NCBI GenBank assembly: GCA_018340805.1 | Contig: JACMZG010001913.1 | Coordinates: forward strand, 10,237,590-10,301,589 | DNA length: 64,000 bases | DNA from: Microvelia longipes | Lineage: Eukaryota > Arthropoda > Insecta > Hemiptera > Veliidae | Direction: 5' to 3' | Translations under genes and position numbers: made by a program | Notes under the pieces: generated by a model | Told to the model about the DNA's origin: nothing | Databases searched by the model: none | Seen by the model: the letters and a program-made list of their open reading frames with translations, nothing else | Part shown: positions 1 through 11,099 of the stretch, in pieces | Layout: each line of letters opens with the position of its first letter | Numbering within the stretch: the stretch's first letter is position 1

Positions 1-360
1 AATTCTGGCGCGGTGGTCCGCATGTCGGGCGAATTTCCTTTGGATGCGTGTTTTCGTGCTAAACAACCCATTTCTTTCTTATGCATGAACCATGCCCATA
101 GCGTGGTTCCGGTTCATGCTTTAGAACCTAAGCAATTACACAATTGTCAAGCACTGCTCGTAACTCATTTCGTCTGTATTTTTCAAAGGAAATGCGCTAA
201 AACCTTTAAAGATAACTGACTAAGCTTAAAGATAAGTAACTAAGCTTTAAAGTGCAAATAATAGTGGGTACTTCTAATTTTAGAGGCATAGTTTTGTACA
301 ACAACTGGATGATTATGCGGATTTCCTTTGGAAAATACAGACAAAATGAGTTACGAGCAG
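1..360. repeat. Foldback element, family F, truncated
   Basis: The first ~200 bases are one arm of a long inverted repeat whose intact relative lies at 34971-35673. Positions 1-30 carry the family terminus (GGCGCGGTGGTCCGCATG). A ~115-base spacer follows, and the opposite arm restarts at 317 (GCGGATTTCCTTTGG) but stops at 360. The left end may continue outside the window. The open frame at 13-219 is only the arm read in one frame, as the same frame recurs in both orientations of the 35-kb copy; I do not call it a gene. Confidence 0.75.
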
Positions 361-364
361 CGAA

Positions 365-708
365 TACGATAATGTAAGTTTCCAAGGTACCCCCGTACCC
401 AATTTTAATTACACTGTTATTTAAAACAAGAATATTATAGATGTTGGTATATACTTTTCTTGACCTTAGTTGCGTAAAGTCTTGTTTATAACTAATTAAA
501 ATATGTGTCATGGTCGGTTGACTTACTTAAAGTGTAGTCTGATTACACTATCACTTCTGATAAGTAATTAACTGGTATGCTTTGCGTATTGAGACCATTT
601 AAAAGAACTTGCATGTATAAATGTTGTGTCTTGAATGAAAATAAAATTCTATAATTTTACTTTTCCCCACCTGATACCGTACATATAAGGAAAAGTAATG
701 TGTTCACC
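365..708. other. AT-rich stretch with family A end fragments
   Basis: Positions 370-405 match the GTACC end of the family A repeat (GGTACCCCCGTACCC then AT-rich). Positions 655-697 match its opposite end (ACTTTTCC, a GTA hairpin, then AGGAAAAGT). Between them I see no gene. The end fragments are in an order suggesting a much decayed or internally replaced copy. Confidence 0.4.
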
Positions 709-960
709 TCGAAGACGTCTTCGTGGTCGAGGTCGTTAGAGCGTCATATTTATACTAACCTTTGACACCACGGAGGTCTGGGGTTCGCAGCCCAGGTTAC
801 GCTCTCAGTTTATATATAACATTTCGTCAAATGATATTTCGCCAACTTTAGATTATACTTTGAATGTAACGGTTGCCACAACCACCTGAGGTTGTTCCCG
901 CAGGGGGCTTCCTTAATGAGTCGCAAGGCTCTAAACGGGCATTATTATTAATATTATTAT
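709..960 (+). mobile_element. SINE1, tRNA-derived (diverged copy)
   Basis: A ~250-bp SINE. The 5' part is tRNA-like, with an A-box-like TGGTCGAGGTCGTTAGAG and a B-box-like GGTTCGCAGCC. A non-tRNA body follows, then a 3' block ending in CGCAAGGCTCTAAACGGGC and an (ATT)n tail. It is flanked by 12-bp direct repeats, AATGTGTTCACC at 697-708 and AACGTGTTCACC at 961-972 (11/12 identical), consistent with target-primed insertion. It is more diverged than the copies at 26.7, 29.6 and 60.3 kb, so probably older. Class II tRNA (Ser/Leu) ancestry is inferred from the GTGGCCGAG..GTTAAGGCG form seen in the better copies. Confidence 0.85.
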
Positions 961-972
961 AACGTGTTCACC

Positions 973-2285
973 CTAATATTTCGAAACTGAGGTTTCAGTA
1001 AGTAGTTATCCGTTTTAGGCATTTTTATGACGTTCTGAGTGATTTTCATCATGATGACCATCTGTCTGTGTTTATATGTTTGTGTCACGCTTATGCGTGA
1101 CACTATTAGCACTAATACAGTGGGAGTTATCTCCCACTTATAACAATGTACAGCAATTTGATGAATACAGCTGTTTGATGCATGTAAAATTGCGAATTTT
1201 CATAAGGAAGATAATAAGAGTTTAATCATACTACATTTTAATAATATTAAATTATTTATTAATAAATCAATTAATAAATACAATTTCCATAAAATTCCAT
1301 AAATTTCCATAAAATTGCATTACAAATTCCTTAAAAAGACTTACCAAAACCAAATAAACATAACGTGATCTAATGAACCGATTTACGAGATTAAATAAAA
1401 GGGTTACAATCTTCAATAGAAAGATAGAGTTTAAAACGGTGTTATACAATATCCTTTGAATTTAATTAAATTTGCTTTGTTTATGCGGTCTCTGAAACTA
1501 ATTAAAACGAAATTTGAAAATTAAATTATCTGTCATCGGAGAGAATTACACCTCTGCAAACAAATAATTCTTTTAATCTTTGTCTGTAAGTGGGAAAATT
1601 TCTGTTTTATTGATTTTTTTTCTCGATTAAAATTTTTACGTAATTAATTTAAAGAGTTTTAATGTTTTAATTAATTAGTCTGTTTAATGTTTTTTTAATT
1701 AGATATTAATTCAGAATATTATAATGTGACATCAGACTTTTTATTTCCTGATTTATACCATAGGTATACAGGTGAATGTATGTATACCGTAGGTGTGTAT
1801 GTATAATGTATGTGTATATGTATAACATATAAATACCGTAGGTATGTATATGTTTTTTTATTTATTTATTTCTTTAACAAAAAAAATTAATATATTTTTT
1901 TTTAAATTTCTGTTGTCTGCATGTTCCGTTTATTCAAACACTACATGCATTTTCAATCTTTTTAATTATTATGTTACAATTAATTTTGGTTTTTTTCCTT
2001 GAAACATTTGATTTTTAAATTTGTTTTTTTTCTTTTCTTCTTTTTTTGTTGATATTGTATAACCACTTTCTGATGAAGACCTAATCATACGGTCGAGAGC
2101 TTAAATGTTGTTTTATTTATCATGACCAAAACCTCATAACTCTTTAATACGTGTGGTCAATAATTGCTATTTTTTATTATTTTTAGCGAATTTTCATTAT
2201 GAAAATGACGCTTATGAGGTTGTTCGGATGACGGAAGTTGAGGGTGGGAGTGAGTGGAATCGGTTCCTATTGGCTTCCTGATAAC
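973..2285. other. AT-rich intergenic stretch
   Basis: No gene seen. It contains an imperfect GTATGTATA/ACCGTAGGT run near 1758-1855 and homopolymeric A/T. The minus frame at 1267-1449 is low-complexity AT sequence and is not supported as coding. Confidence 0.5.
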
Positions 2286-2295
2286 AAAAATATAT

Positions 2296-2360
2296 GCCCG
2301 AAAAAATATATGTATATATATATATATATGTATATAATATGTATATTATATATATGTATG
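2296..2360. repeat. (TA)n-rich tract
   Basis: Alternating TA with GTATAT interruptions. A short relative occurs at 2645-2675. Confidence 0.7.
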
Positions 2361-2379
2361 TAAGAGTTTCTACCCTTTC

Positions 2380-2670
2380 GTATGGCGAACGATAACTCTC
2401 GAAGGCGTTGTCAAATTGAAACGAAACTTTGCAAATCGCGAGATGTTGAGGAGGTTACGAGGCCTATTGTTTATAAAAACATTATGACGTCATCAACCAA
2501 AGTTATGACGTCATGAAAAAAAAAAATTTTTGAAACTTGAAATGGCTTTAAAACAAGGTATTTCGTGTTTAGGTAGACGGCTAGCTGAATCGATTAAGAC
2601 CAATTTCAGCTCAATCGAACCATCACCAATGGCGCAAACAGTTTACATATATATATAATGTTGTATATAT
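2380..2670. repeat. Dispersed repeat with GACGTCAT motifs
   Basis: Two close GACGTCAT motifs (near 2487 and 2506), then a block ending TTTCAGCTCAATCG near 2607-2620. The last block recurs diverged at 2895-2930 (GACCGGTTTCAGCTCAATC), and similar text occurs at 34200-34560. No protein is evident. Confidence 0.4.
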
Positions 2671-2739
2671 GTATACGTCTAGGTCAAAGACTTGTACGAT
2701 ATCTGTTAGGTTTAGTAGTGTTAGAGGGTGGGGATATAG

Positions 2740-2747
2740 TATAAAAG
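2740..2747 (+). promoter_or_regulatory. Candidate TATA box
   Basis: TATAAAAG lies 62 bases upstream of the first base of the ATG at 2809. This is a plausible TATA/start-site spacing if transcription began near 2770. No initiator motif is obvious. It is listed because this short region is less AT-rich than its surroundings. Confidence 0.3.
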
Positions 2748-2808
2748 ATGGACCTCTACCTCTTGCTCCATCCTGGTAAGCCTGCTGTCCCAGAGAGACA
2801 GGACAAAA

Positions 2809-2979
2809 ATGGCTTCCACTAAACCACGCCGAGCAAAGCAGGCCCGTAAAGCGGAAGAACCTCGAAGTAGTCTTTATATGGTCAAAGTCATTCTAAAACG
2901 ATTGCGACCGGTTTCAGCTCAATCAGACAATCCTAAGATAGATGGTTTACTCCCGAGTGTAGTAGGAACACTCAATTGA
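2809..2979 (+). CDS. Small basic ORF, possible first exon
   Basis: A 56-codon frame beginning MASTKPRRAKQARKAEEPRS, with a good translation start context (ACAAAAATGG) and a TATA box upstream. The first ~22 residues are rich in Lys/Arg. From about residue 24 on, the DNA resembles a dispersed repeat also present at 2590-2640. Any real coding part may therefore be only a first exon, with a possible donor such as GTAAAG near 2845. I do not recognise the protein. It could equally be a chance frame. Confidence 0.22.
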   Translation: MASTKPRRAKQARKAEEPRSSLYMVKVILKRLRPVSAQSDNPKIDGLLPSVVGTLN

Positions 2980-3660
2980 CAAGTTTGTGTTTATGATTTA
3001 AGTTGGGGGCCTCATCACTAGAGTCTTGAATAGCGCTAGTAGTAAAAATATTTGCTCTATTCTCTACTAGATTGTGCTGCAGTATTTTTTTAAAAACAAA
3101 CAGTTGCCAATCGTTTAGTAAAATAAAATAAAAGTAAACAAAGATCTATGGTATGCTGTAGTATTCGCGATGGATTTTTGTTTAATAAAACTTGGGGGCC
3201 TCATCACGCGAAGCAGCACCATCGTTTTCTTAAAAAAATAACAATAATTCATTTTTAGTTTTTTAGACTTAACATTTAAATTTGCTATCTGAGTATAACA
3301 TCTCGGGTTGGCGCAAACGGATAAGTAAAGGAAACAACATATTACTTGATTACCCTCAACAGCTCGTGGTTTGGTTGAATAAAAATAAATAAATAAAATG
3401 TCAGAAATAAAAATATGTGACAGTTTCACGCTGTCACCACTAGACTGTACTACTTGAGCCTCCTGCATCCCATCAACTATTTTTTTTTAAATCTTTGAGT
3501 GAGCCATCTATGTTAATATGTTTATCTATGATCCTAAGTGATGGAAACGGTATTTTATTTAAAAACATAAATCATGAATATATTTTTGTTTATAATGCTT
3601 GTTAGTTTTAATATTATAGCATACTATTAATAATAAAGTATTAATAAAATCTTAATTAGT
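2980..3660. other. Spacer with short direct repeats
   Basis: TTGGGGGCCTCATCAC occurs twice (near 3003 and 3193), and a small hairpin TGACAGTTTCACGCTGTCA is present near 3417-3435. The minus frame 3115-3468 has no domain I recognise and overlaps these repeats. No gene is supported. Confidence 0.4.
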
Positions 3661-3682
3661 AAAATCAAATTTGTGAGAAGCC

Positions 3683-3921
3683 TCTCAGGCCCGCGAAGCG
3701 GGCCTGTGTGGAGAGGCTGTGAAAATTCGCTAGGTACATGGCAAAATGCCATGTAACAAGAACAATAATGAAACAACACATCACACAAAACAACAACAAT
3801 GTGGCCGCGAAGCGGCCACAGGGAGGCCCCGGGCCGCGAAGCGGCCCGGTGGCCGACGCCGCGGAGCGGACGAGGCGCGAAGCGCCGAGGCCGCGTAGCG
3901 GCTACGGGCCGAAGGCCCGTA
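3683..3921. repeat. GC-rich island of GNA-triloop hairpins
   Basis: A sharp GC-rich patch in AT-rich DNA, made almost wholly of short perfect hairpins with three-base GNA loops. Examples: 3687-3705 (stem AGGCCCGC, loop GAA), 3801-3819 (GTGGCCGC/GAA), 3831-3847 (GGGCCGC/GAA), 3874-3886 (GGCGC/GAA), 3890-3902 (GCCGC/GTA), 3905-3919 (CGGGCC/GAA). A further palindrome ACATGGCAAAATGCCATGT lies at 3736-3754. Overlapping frames on both strands are by-products of the palindromes. A diverged relative, in opposite orientation, lies at 31385-31640. Confidence 0.8.
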
Positions 3922-4010
3922 TTTTATTATAATATTATAAATGTATGGGTAAATATATTTTATCTCCAGAAGGGTAATAATCAAAACATTTCGGGGCTTG
4001 TTTTTATGTA

Positions 4011-4075
4011 ATAATGACCGTCATTATAACCCGGCGGGAAATAATAATTTATTATTCCCCGCCGGGTTATAATCC
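4011..4075. repeat. Perfect inverted repeat (hairpin)
   Basis: ATTATAACCCGGCGGGAA and its complement form arms of about 25 bases around an AT centre. The outer motif ATTATAACCC also terminates the array at 4652-4859. Confidence 0.8.
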
Positions 4076-4651
4076 AGCTTAGCCAACTTAATTATTAAGT
4101 AGTTAAAATTACAGATTCAAAAATCTACGTAAAGAATTTTGAGTAAACAAAGTTATGTTGGCAGCACTGATTCATTAAATCCCAGCTGTCTGCAAACAAA
4201 TAATTTCTTTATCAAATCTGTTTTGACGATAAATACCTACTTTTTTACTAAGTTTTTTCTTATCTTTCAAGTAATATTCCTGTTATATTTATCATAAAAG
4301 GATTTAGTGTGGTTGTTTACGATGGAAAGTGATAATGAAATGATAGTAAACGACATAGATTAATTGTTTCCCGATAATCCTCAACCGTCTTGTATAGATG
4401 ACGAAGCAAATACGGTTTATTTTATAAATCGAGCATTTAGGTATTTATATATTTTTGTTTATTATGATATTTGTTTGTTATGTATGTATGTGGTTATGTT
4501 GTATGTATAATATATTATGCAATGTATTTTTGTTAATTTTGCATAAAATATTATAATTATGTTTCACTGATTCTATATATAAACAAATACAGTTTTTTTG
4601 TTTCATATATATTGTTTTTCCTTCTGGAGATAAAATTTTGTATGCACCACG

Positions 4652-4859
4652 TGAATAATGCCCTATTATAACCCTCGTCAAATTATCTCTCTCGGCAAGC
4701 CTCGGGAGCTAATTGTAATTAATCCCTCGGCTAAAGTTTCGGGATTAAAATAAATAATTCTCTCGGCTTGCGACTCGGGATTTATAAATCATGATTCCTT
4801 CGGCTTTCAGCCTTGGGAATCATTACAGTGACCAGGGTTATAATGGGGGTCATTATTCT
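4652..4859. repeat. Hairpin array bounded by inverted repeats
   Basis: Terminal inverted repeats of ~29 bases (GAATAATG..ATTATAACCCTCGTCA at the left, complement at 4829-4859) enclose consecutive hairpins. Each is built on a TCGGC..GCC or CTCGGG theme, for example TAATCCC..GGGATTA near 4717-4746 and ATGATTCC..GGGAATCAT near 4790-4822. A further inverted pair (TATCTCCAGAAGG at 3961 and its complement at 4620-4632) brackets the 4.0-4.6 kb interval. Confidence 0.65.
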
Positions 4860-4869
4860 CTAGGTGCAT

Positions 4870-6760
4870 AAATAACTATTATAGTGTTAGATAGTTAACA
4901 CAGCTGCTCAACTCAGGCTCTTGGCCCATCATGAGCAGCTTATCTTTATATTATTTTGTAGTTTATAGAATAAAGAATTTATAAAAAAAATAATATGATA
5001 CATTTTAAATTTAGAATTATATAAATAAATGCAATAACTTACGTGTTTTCACTTATATTCTGAAGGTTTGTTTGAAGATTCAAACTATTTTATATCACAG
5101 TCACTCTTTAAATTTAAAATCCTTTCCACTTATTCCCATATGTTACTAACGACAGTAAAAGTAATCCTTTTAAGTTTAGTTTAACTTTTTTTCACCTCCA
5201 CAATTTTAATTTAACGTTGTTTTTTTTACCATTTTCGACATTAATTTTATTTTACAAAAAATACAGTCTTACGTTGGCAAAAAAAAAAAATTAAAAAAAA
5301 AGGATTTGCAAAAACCCTTTGAAGTGACAAAAAAAACAAGTTAAAACTTTTTTAAACTGCTGCGTGTGTCACTTCAAAACATTTTCAACTTTATTTTCTT
5401 CATCGGCTTTTTTTTCTGCCTTTTCCTACTCTACAGTTTAGTTTATGTTACTAATTTTAACTCAGTTAAACGCATTTTATATTTTCTTCGTCCTTTTTAA
5501 CTATTTTAATGTTATAAAACAATTTTTATTTTATGAATAAAAAAAATTAAATTAAATTTTTTACCTAATGAATTAAAATTTACAAAATTTAATTTCCTTC
5601 ACAAGAATTTTTGTTAAAATTTATTTTCAAATTTTTTTAACGTATTTTTTGTTCTTTTAGTAACGTTAAATAATTTGTATTTTGCGGATAAAAAAATTAA
5701 ATAAAAAAATTAATTTTTCTTTTTTGGATTCATTTATATTTATTTTAAAAAATTCTTGTTTTGTTTAGCTTATTTTATTTTACTTTTTAAGTTTTAATAG
5801 TTATATTTAAATTTTTTTTTACGGATAAAATAAAAATAAGAGTTAACTTAGTCTATGTAATGCATTTATATTTACAAATTTTAATTTCTAATTATTTAAT
5901 TTTGAATTAAAATGAATTATATTTTTGATTTTTGCGAATGTTTTATCTGACTTTTTTGTTTCTTGGCAAATATTTAAATTAAATTTCTTTTTAATATTGT
6001 TTCAAGATTTTTTTCTAAATACAAATAAGAAATATCCAATTATTTTTTAATTTTAAATTAAATTTTATTTTTGGGATTTAAAGTATGAGCTTTTTTTTAT
6101 TTTTAATAAGATTTATTGTTACTATATCTATATTTATTATTATTTATGCATTTTAGGTTTGTTTTAATTTAAAAGAAATTGATAATACTATACTATTTAC
6201 TTAAACCCGTAATATTGTTTATTAACTATCTTGTTTAATATTGTGTGCGTTTAATATTTATTAAACTCATTACGAACTAACAACTAATCGAACTGTTCAC
6301 TAACTTTGGCGCTACAATGTCATAACTACGTAACAGCTACTTTTCTTATATGTACTAAAAAACAATTTTGTTTTCCTTATCATTCTTTATCAGTTTTATA
6401 ATTTATTTGTTTTAAACTACTACGAAATGACATTTAACTGTTCAAGTGTGTGGAAGCAATATTAAATTCAATGTTAAATAACAATGTTTTTATTTATTAA
6501 TAAGGCTTATTTATTAAAACCAACGATAATATGAATTTAATTACTGAGTTAATTTGTAATTCGGTAATAAGGCCTTAGCAAAGTGCTAACACTTGAATCG
6601 ACTGTTTATTCATTGTAATAAAAATTATCAAAATTATGGCAGCACAAATATCTAGCACCAGCTTACATTATAAATTAATTAATTAATATTATAATTTAGA
6701 AAAATTGTATTATTATGTATAATTTAATTTTTATATAAATTTAATAAATAAAGATATTTA
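4870..6760. other. Very AT-rich stretch, nothing recognised
   Basis: Long A/T homopolymers and no sustained frame on either strand. No repeat family seen elsewhere in this window was recognised here. Confidence 0.5.
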
Positions 6761-6762
6761 AA

Positions 6763-7830
6763 AAAATCGGGTACAGGGTACAAAACTTTTCCTTATCATA
6801 TCGGATTCGCTACGCTCATTCTCAGAATATACAATTTGTCAAATTTATTTTGCAACATGTCTTCGGACTTGCTTCGCTCGTCCTCAGATAGTAAATGCAT
6901 CCGTTTCATTCTCAGCGGTCACCTATACAGCACTGACAACGTTCAATACTACTTAAGTTTTATGTTTTCACAAAAATTATGGATATATGTACTTGTCGTA
7001 TTGAAACAAAATTTTCTGTACTTATTTATTAAGTAAAGGTATACATTTATACTAAATTTCAACTCAACTAAATTATTTTCTAATTTTTTTAAAAACGAAC
7101 ACAAGTCATTCCAAAAAAAAATTAAACTAATGCGGATAATAGGATGAAACTTAGCACGTATGTCAGTCTTATACATTCGTGCCAAATTTCAATAAGAATG
7201 TTTCCGCGTTTTATGATTTTTCGAAATTTTTGCTGAGTCATTATTGCGAGTTATTGACGTCATAAATTAAATTATTTTCCGAATAGCACAACTACAGCAG
7301 TACACTGATTTTTGTAAAAAATACTCTAGCATAAATACACTAGGAGCTACGATGATAACAGACACACACACATACAGTTAAACAACTTTAAGCAAACCAC
7401 TCAGGAGGCCTTAAAAACACTTGAAACAGATAATTCTGGTTTCAACCCGGTTTCGGTCCCGGAGGTCCGGGGTTCACAACTATAATCTAAGTTTATATGA
7501 ATAGTATTTATATTAAAATGATTTTGAAATTATAATCATATAATTATGAATAGTATTTTAAATTCATTTTTCCACGTTTTATGAATCATTTTCATAAAAC
7601 CAATCATTTTCCGGATAGCAAATCTGGACCTAAAGGTTGATTTTTGTTTCGAGTCCCAACTCTCTTGCATAAATTCATTGGAATATAGGATTATATCAGA
7701 CACACACACTGAGACAGACAAATTTGTAAGAATTACTTAAGAGTTTTGTAATTTGTAACGAATAATTCAGCTGAAATTCCTTTTTTGCAAACACAATACT
7801 TTTCTTATACACCTTCGGTACAAATGAGGA
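6763..7830 (-). mobile_element. Family A element (large copy)
   Basis: Read on the plus strand it begins with the GTACC end (ATCGGGTACAGGGTAC, then TTTTCCTTAT). Next come CTACGCTCAT and CTTGCTTCGCTCGTCC near 6810-6885, and the conserved body including ACACACACACA near 7362. It closes at ~7800-7830 with TTTTCTTATAC..CGGTACAAATGAGGAAAA. It is longer than the ~740-bp copy at 63.0 kb because the end half is repeated (7540-7830) and a SINE1 fragment interrupts it near 7455. Frames at 6836-7185 and 7536-7721 are repeat sequence. Confidence 0.75.
7455..7505 (+). mobile_element. SINE1 fragment
   Basis: GGAGGTCCGGGGTTCACAAC followed by AGTTTATATGAATAG matches the B-box region of SINE1 (GGAGGTCTGGGGTTCGCATC..AGTTTATATAAG). 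Both ends of the SINE are missing. Confidence 0.55.
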
Positions 7831-8685
7831 AAAAATACAATTTTTTTTTAAATTTTTACTTATTGAATTTTACTTGTGTTTAATTTTTATCAATGAATAT
7901 CAAAATTGGCAAAAAAGGCCTAAGATGGTGGTTTATTTGCCAAAATTTGCTTGCTTACTCTGTTACTATTACTAATTAGTTGTAAAACAAATGCAAAACC
8001 TTTATTAAAACCAGATTCTATTCACGATCATCATCAGTGCCTTCCTAACAAACAACATAAAATTAAAATAAAAGAAAAATAAAACCTTTGTCTCCTGTAT
8101 ACCCTATGCGTACTAGACTTCATTTTTCCTCTTAAGCAGTTCTTTGTCATCCTACATTTCTTTGTTTTTCAATATCTACATTTTAAAACTTTTTAAAACG
8201 ATTCTTATGAAAAAAAACCTTATAAAATATATAATGTAACAAAGAAAATATCATCTCTGTTTTTTCGTTACGTCAAACTTATGTGTTTGATAAGTTGAAG
8301 CCATAGAAAATAATGTCTGTGAAAATCTTATTTCATTTCTTTAAAGAAAATTATCTACACGGTATGACTTATTGATATGTTATTTCTTTTATTGATTCTT
8401 GAAGCCATTGAAATAATTTTTAATATTTTCCACCATACGAACCGTGAAAATTGAGTCTTAGGTTGTTTCCGACTGAAACCTTTCTTAAGAGGAAATAAAT
8501 TAAATTTAAAATATTCAATTTATTTAATTGTTGTTTCAGTAGATTGTTATCGGGTGTATTGACAAAAGAATGTCCAAGTGAATGGATATATTATTGGTTA
8601 AAAGACTTATTAACAAAGGAATTTTAACTAAGTTGGATGGGCTTTTGTTGAATAGACCTGAGATTTAATTCCCTCCTATAAAGGG
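7830..8685. other. AT-rich stretch
   Basis: No gene. CGATCATCATCAGTGCC near 8026 is a motif shared with 48417 and with the foldback at 54.6 kb, so this is probably a remnant of that hairpin class. Confidence 0.4.
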
Positions 8686-8689
8686 TATG

Positions 8690-9175
8690 ACATCTGAGGC
8701 TGTACCTAAAATAGACCTTTAGACAAAGGAATATTGATCGATGAAAATACACATTTGTCAATAGATCCAACTATTGTATAAATCCACACTCCAACTAAAA
8801 TAGACCTTTAGACAAAGGAATATTAATTGATGAAAATTCGCATTTGTCAATAGATCCAACTATTGTATGACTCCACACTCCACCCAAAATAGACCTTTAG
8901 ACAAAGCAATTTTGATCGATGAAAATACACATTTGTCTATAGATCCAACCATAGTATTACTCCACACTTCACCCAAAATAGACCTTTAGACAAAGCAATT
9001 TTGATCGATGAAAATACACATTTGTCTATAGATCCAACTATAGTATTACTCCACACTTCACCCAAAATAGACCTTTAGACAAAGCAATTTTGATCGATGA
9101 AAATTCACATTTTTCTTTAGATCCAACTATAGTTTTACTCCACACTTCACCCAAAATAGACCAAAAGAGAAGGAA
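8690..9175. repeat. 89-bp tandem repeat, about 5 copies
   Basis: The phrase AAAATAGACCTTTAGACAAA recurs at about 8707, 8797, 8886, 8975 and 9064, with a degenerate copy near 9153. The unit also contains GATCGATGAAAATACACATT and TAGATCCAACTAT. The last unit is degraded. No open frame runs through it. Confidence 0.9.
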
Positions 9176-9368
9176 TATTGACCGATGAGTATAGACCCAT
9201 GTCAAAATAACTTATAAAGTAGACCTGAAGGTAATGTTAAAAACAAAAGTCAGAAACTTCTTTAGTTGTGTATTGGACCGACTTATGAAGGATTGAGATT
9301 CTATGTTTAGTTTTCTCTGTCGAAACTTCTTTAATATTGTAATGCATCATATTAAGAAAAGTTTGAAG

Positions 9369-9462
9369 TTTCCTGTTAGTCGAGCGGAGCGATCCTGTTA
9401 GGATGAGCGTAGCGAATCCGATGTAATAAGGAAAAGTTCCGAGGTACCTCGTACCTAATTTG
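9369..9462 (+). mobile_element. Family A end fragment
   Basis: GTCGAGCGGAGCGATCC, GGATGAGCGTAGCGAATCC, AAGGAAAAGTTCCGAGGTAC and CTCGTACC are the conserved terminal blocks of family A. The body is absent. A shorter piece (GTACCCCGTACCTGATTTT) lies at 10385-10410. Confidence 0.75.
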
Positions 9463-10120
9463 TATCAAATCTAGAAGTGAAACTTTTTCTATTTCAAATT
9501 TGAAAAAGAATTTATTTTGTTTTAATAAATTTTATTTTTATTTTCTTATTGTTTTAGGTAAGTGAATTACGTTTTAAAGTGGAATTTACGTTGTGGCATA
9601 CATAAAATGTAAGTCTTCCCTTATACTTAATTTTTGTATGGCATTTTAGCAAATAAGCTACAACGCCATCGCCAAAATATCACTTTTTCGGTTTTGTGTC
9701 ATTTTAAGTGACATGTGTTCTGATAAGTCTTCTGAAAAAAATTAAGTTTTTATTATATAATTTCTAACGATGGTGTCTTTGAAATGTTCTGTTGACTTTA
9801 CGATATTTCTAACTAAAACTCCCATCTGTACCTTTAACAACCCAACCTAGAACATTCCGTTTTCACCCCACTCTCTCATCCATTCCCCCTCTCCTCTTCT
9901 TTAAATGCTTATTTGGACTATTTAAAATTAAATTAAATATTTTTACAGCTTAATATATTTTTTAAACTCATTTAATCATTTTATGATTTTATAACATTTT
10001 TTTTGAAAAATTCAAATACTCTATTATAAATTATCCAAAAATAATTCCATTGAGATGAAATTTGGCTTAAGTGCATCTCTTTATATAATAATCAATTATA
10101 CTAAGTTTCTTTACAGTAAG
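9463..10120. other. AT-rich stretch
   Basis: No gene or recognised repeat. Confidence 0.4.
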
Positions 10121-10121
10121 G

Positions 10122-10301
10122 CTATAATACGAAACACGGCTAAAATCATTTGACAGCGCGGGAAAATAGTGTAGAGGGACCAATATGATTGGCCTGATTT
10201 GAAATTGAGGGCGTGGTTTAACATCCACGAATAACCTCATTGGCTCCCTCGTATTATTTTCCCACGCTGTCAACTGATTTTAGCCGTGTGTCGTACTATA
10301 G
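10122..10301. mobile_element. Family C MITE, long terminal inverted repeats
   Basis: An ~180-bp element that is nearly all inverted repeat. ACACGGCTAAAATCA, TTTGACAGCGCGGGAAAATA and GGGACCAATATGATTGG on the left are mirrored by TATTTTCCCACGCTGTCAAC and TGATTTTAGCCGTGTGTCGT on the right. Related copies lie at 38752-38860 (half) and 47691-47876. The minus frame 10067-10273 is this palindrome. The superfamily is not assigned because the duplication at the ends is unclear. Confidence 0.75.
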
Positions 10302-10475
10302 TACATCTACGGACTATGATGAATCACGAGTGTTCAGTTGCATTGAGCAAGCTGGGAATAATTCAGACGTTTTTAAGTTTCAAAGTACCCCGTACCTGAT
10401 TTTTTTTTAAACTTGTTTACCTGTTGCATTAATGCAATTTTAACGAATAAACAGTTTGTTTACCTTCCACACTTA

Positions 10476-10910
10476 GGCCCGTATTCAAAGACATCTTCCT
10501 AAAATTCTCCTAACATTTTCCTAACATTCTCCTTGTTCCTTAAGGAGAATGTTAGGAAAATGTTAGGAAGATGTCTTTGGAATACGGGTCTTTGAAAATT
10601 TTCCTAACATTCTCCTTGTTCCTTAAGGAGAATGTTAGGAAAATGTTAGGAAGATGTCTTTGGAATACGGGTCTTTGAAAATTTTCCTAACAATCTCCTT
10701 GTTCCTTAAGGAGAATGTTAGGAAAATGTTAGGAAGATGTCTTTGGAATACGGGTCTTTGAAAATTTTCCTAACATTCTCCTTGTTCCTTAAGGAGAATG
10801 TTAGGAAAATGTTAGGAAGATGTCTTTGGAATACGGGTCTTTGAAAATTTTCCTAACAATCTCCTTGTTCCTTAAGGAGAATGTTAGGAAGATGTCTTTG
10901 AATACGGGCC
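10476..10910. mobile_element. PIF/Harbinger-like MITE with amplified palindromic core
   Basis: Terminal inverted repeats GGCCCGTATTCAAAGACATC and complement are flanked by TTA on both sides (10473-10475 and 10911-10913). A 3-bp TWA target and GGCCCGTATTC-type ends are typical of PIF/Harbinger MITEs. The interior is an 83-bp unit repeated about five times. Each unit is itself palindromic: AACATTCTCCTTGTTCC then AAGGAGAATGTTAGG. There is no coding capacity. Confidence 0.85.
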
Positions 10911-11099
10911 TTAGAGTCAACCTCTAGCTGGCAGTTATTTATGGAAGAAGTCTGATGACATTATGTCTAGCATACAGATATATACTAGAGGGGGCATAGC
11001 CTATCTCAACACATTGAAAGGCCTGAAACATCGTTTTGGGGCTCTCAGGGGCTCTGTGTAACTGTGATTGAAACCTCATTTAAGAGGGATATAAGGTCA

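Noticed and set aside
3738..4011. Overlapping Arg/Pro/Gly-rich frames on both strands
   Set aside because: By-products of GC-rich palindromes, which keep both strands open.
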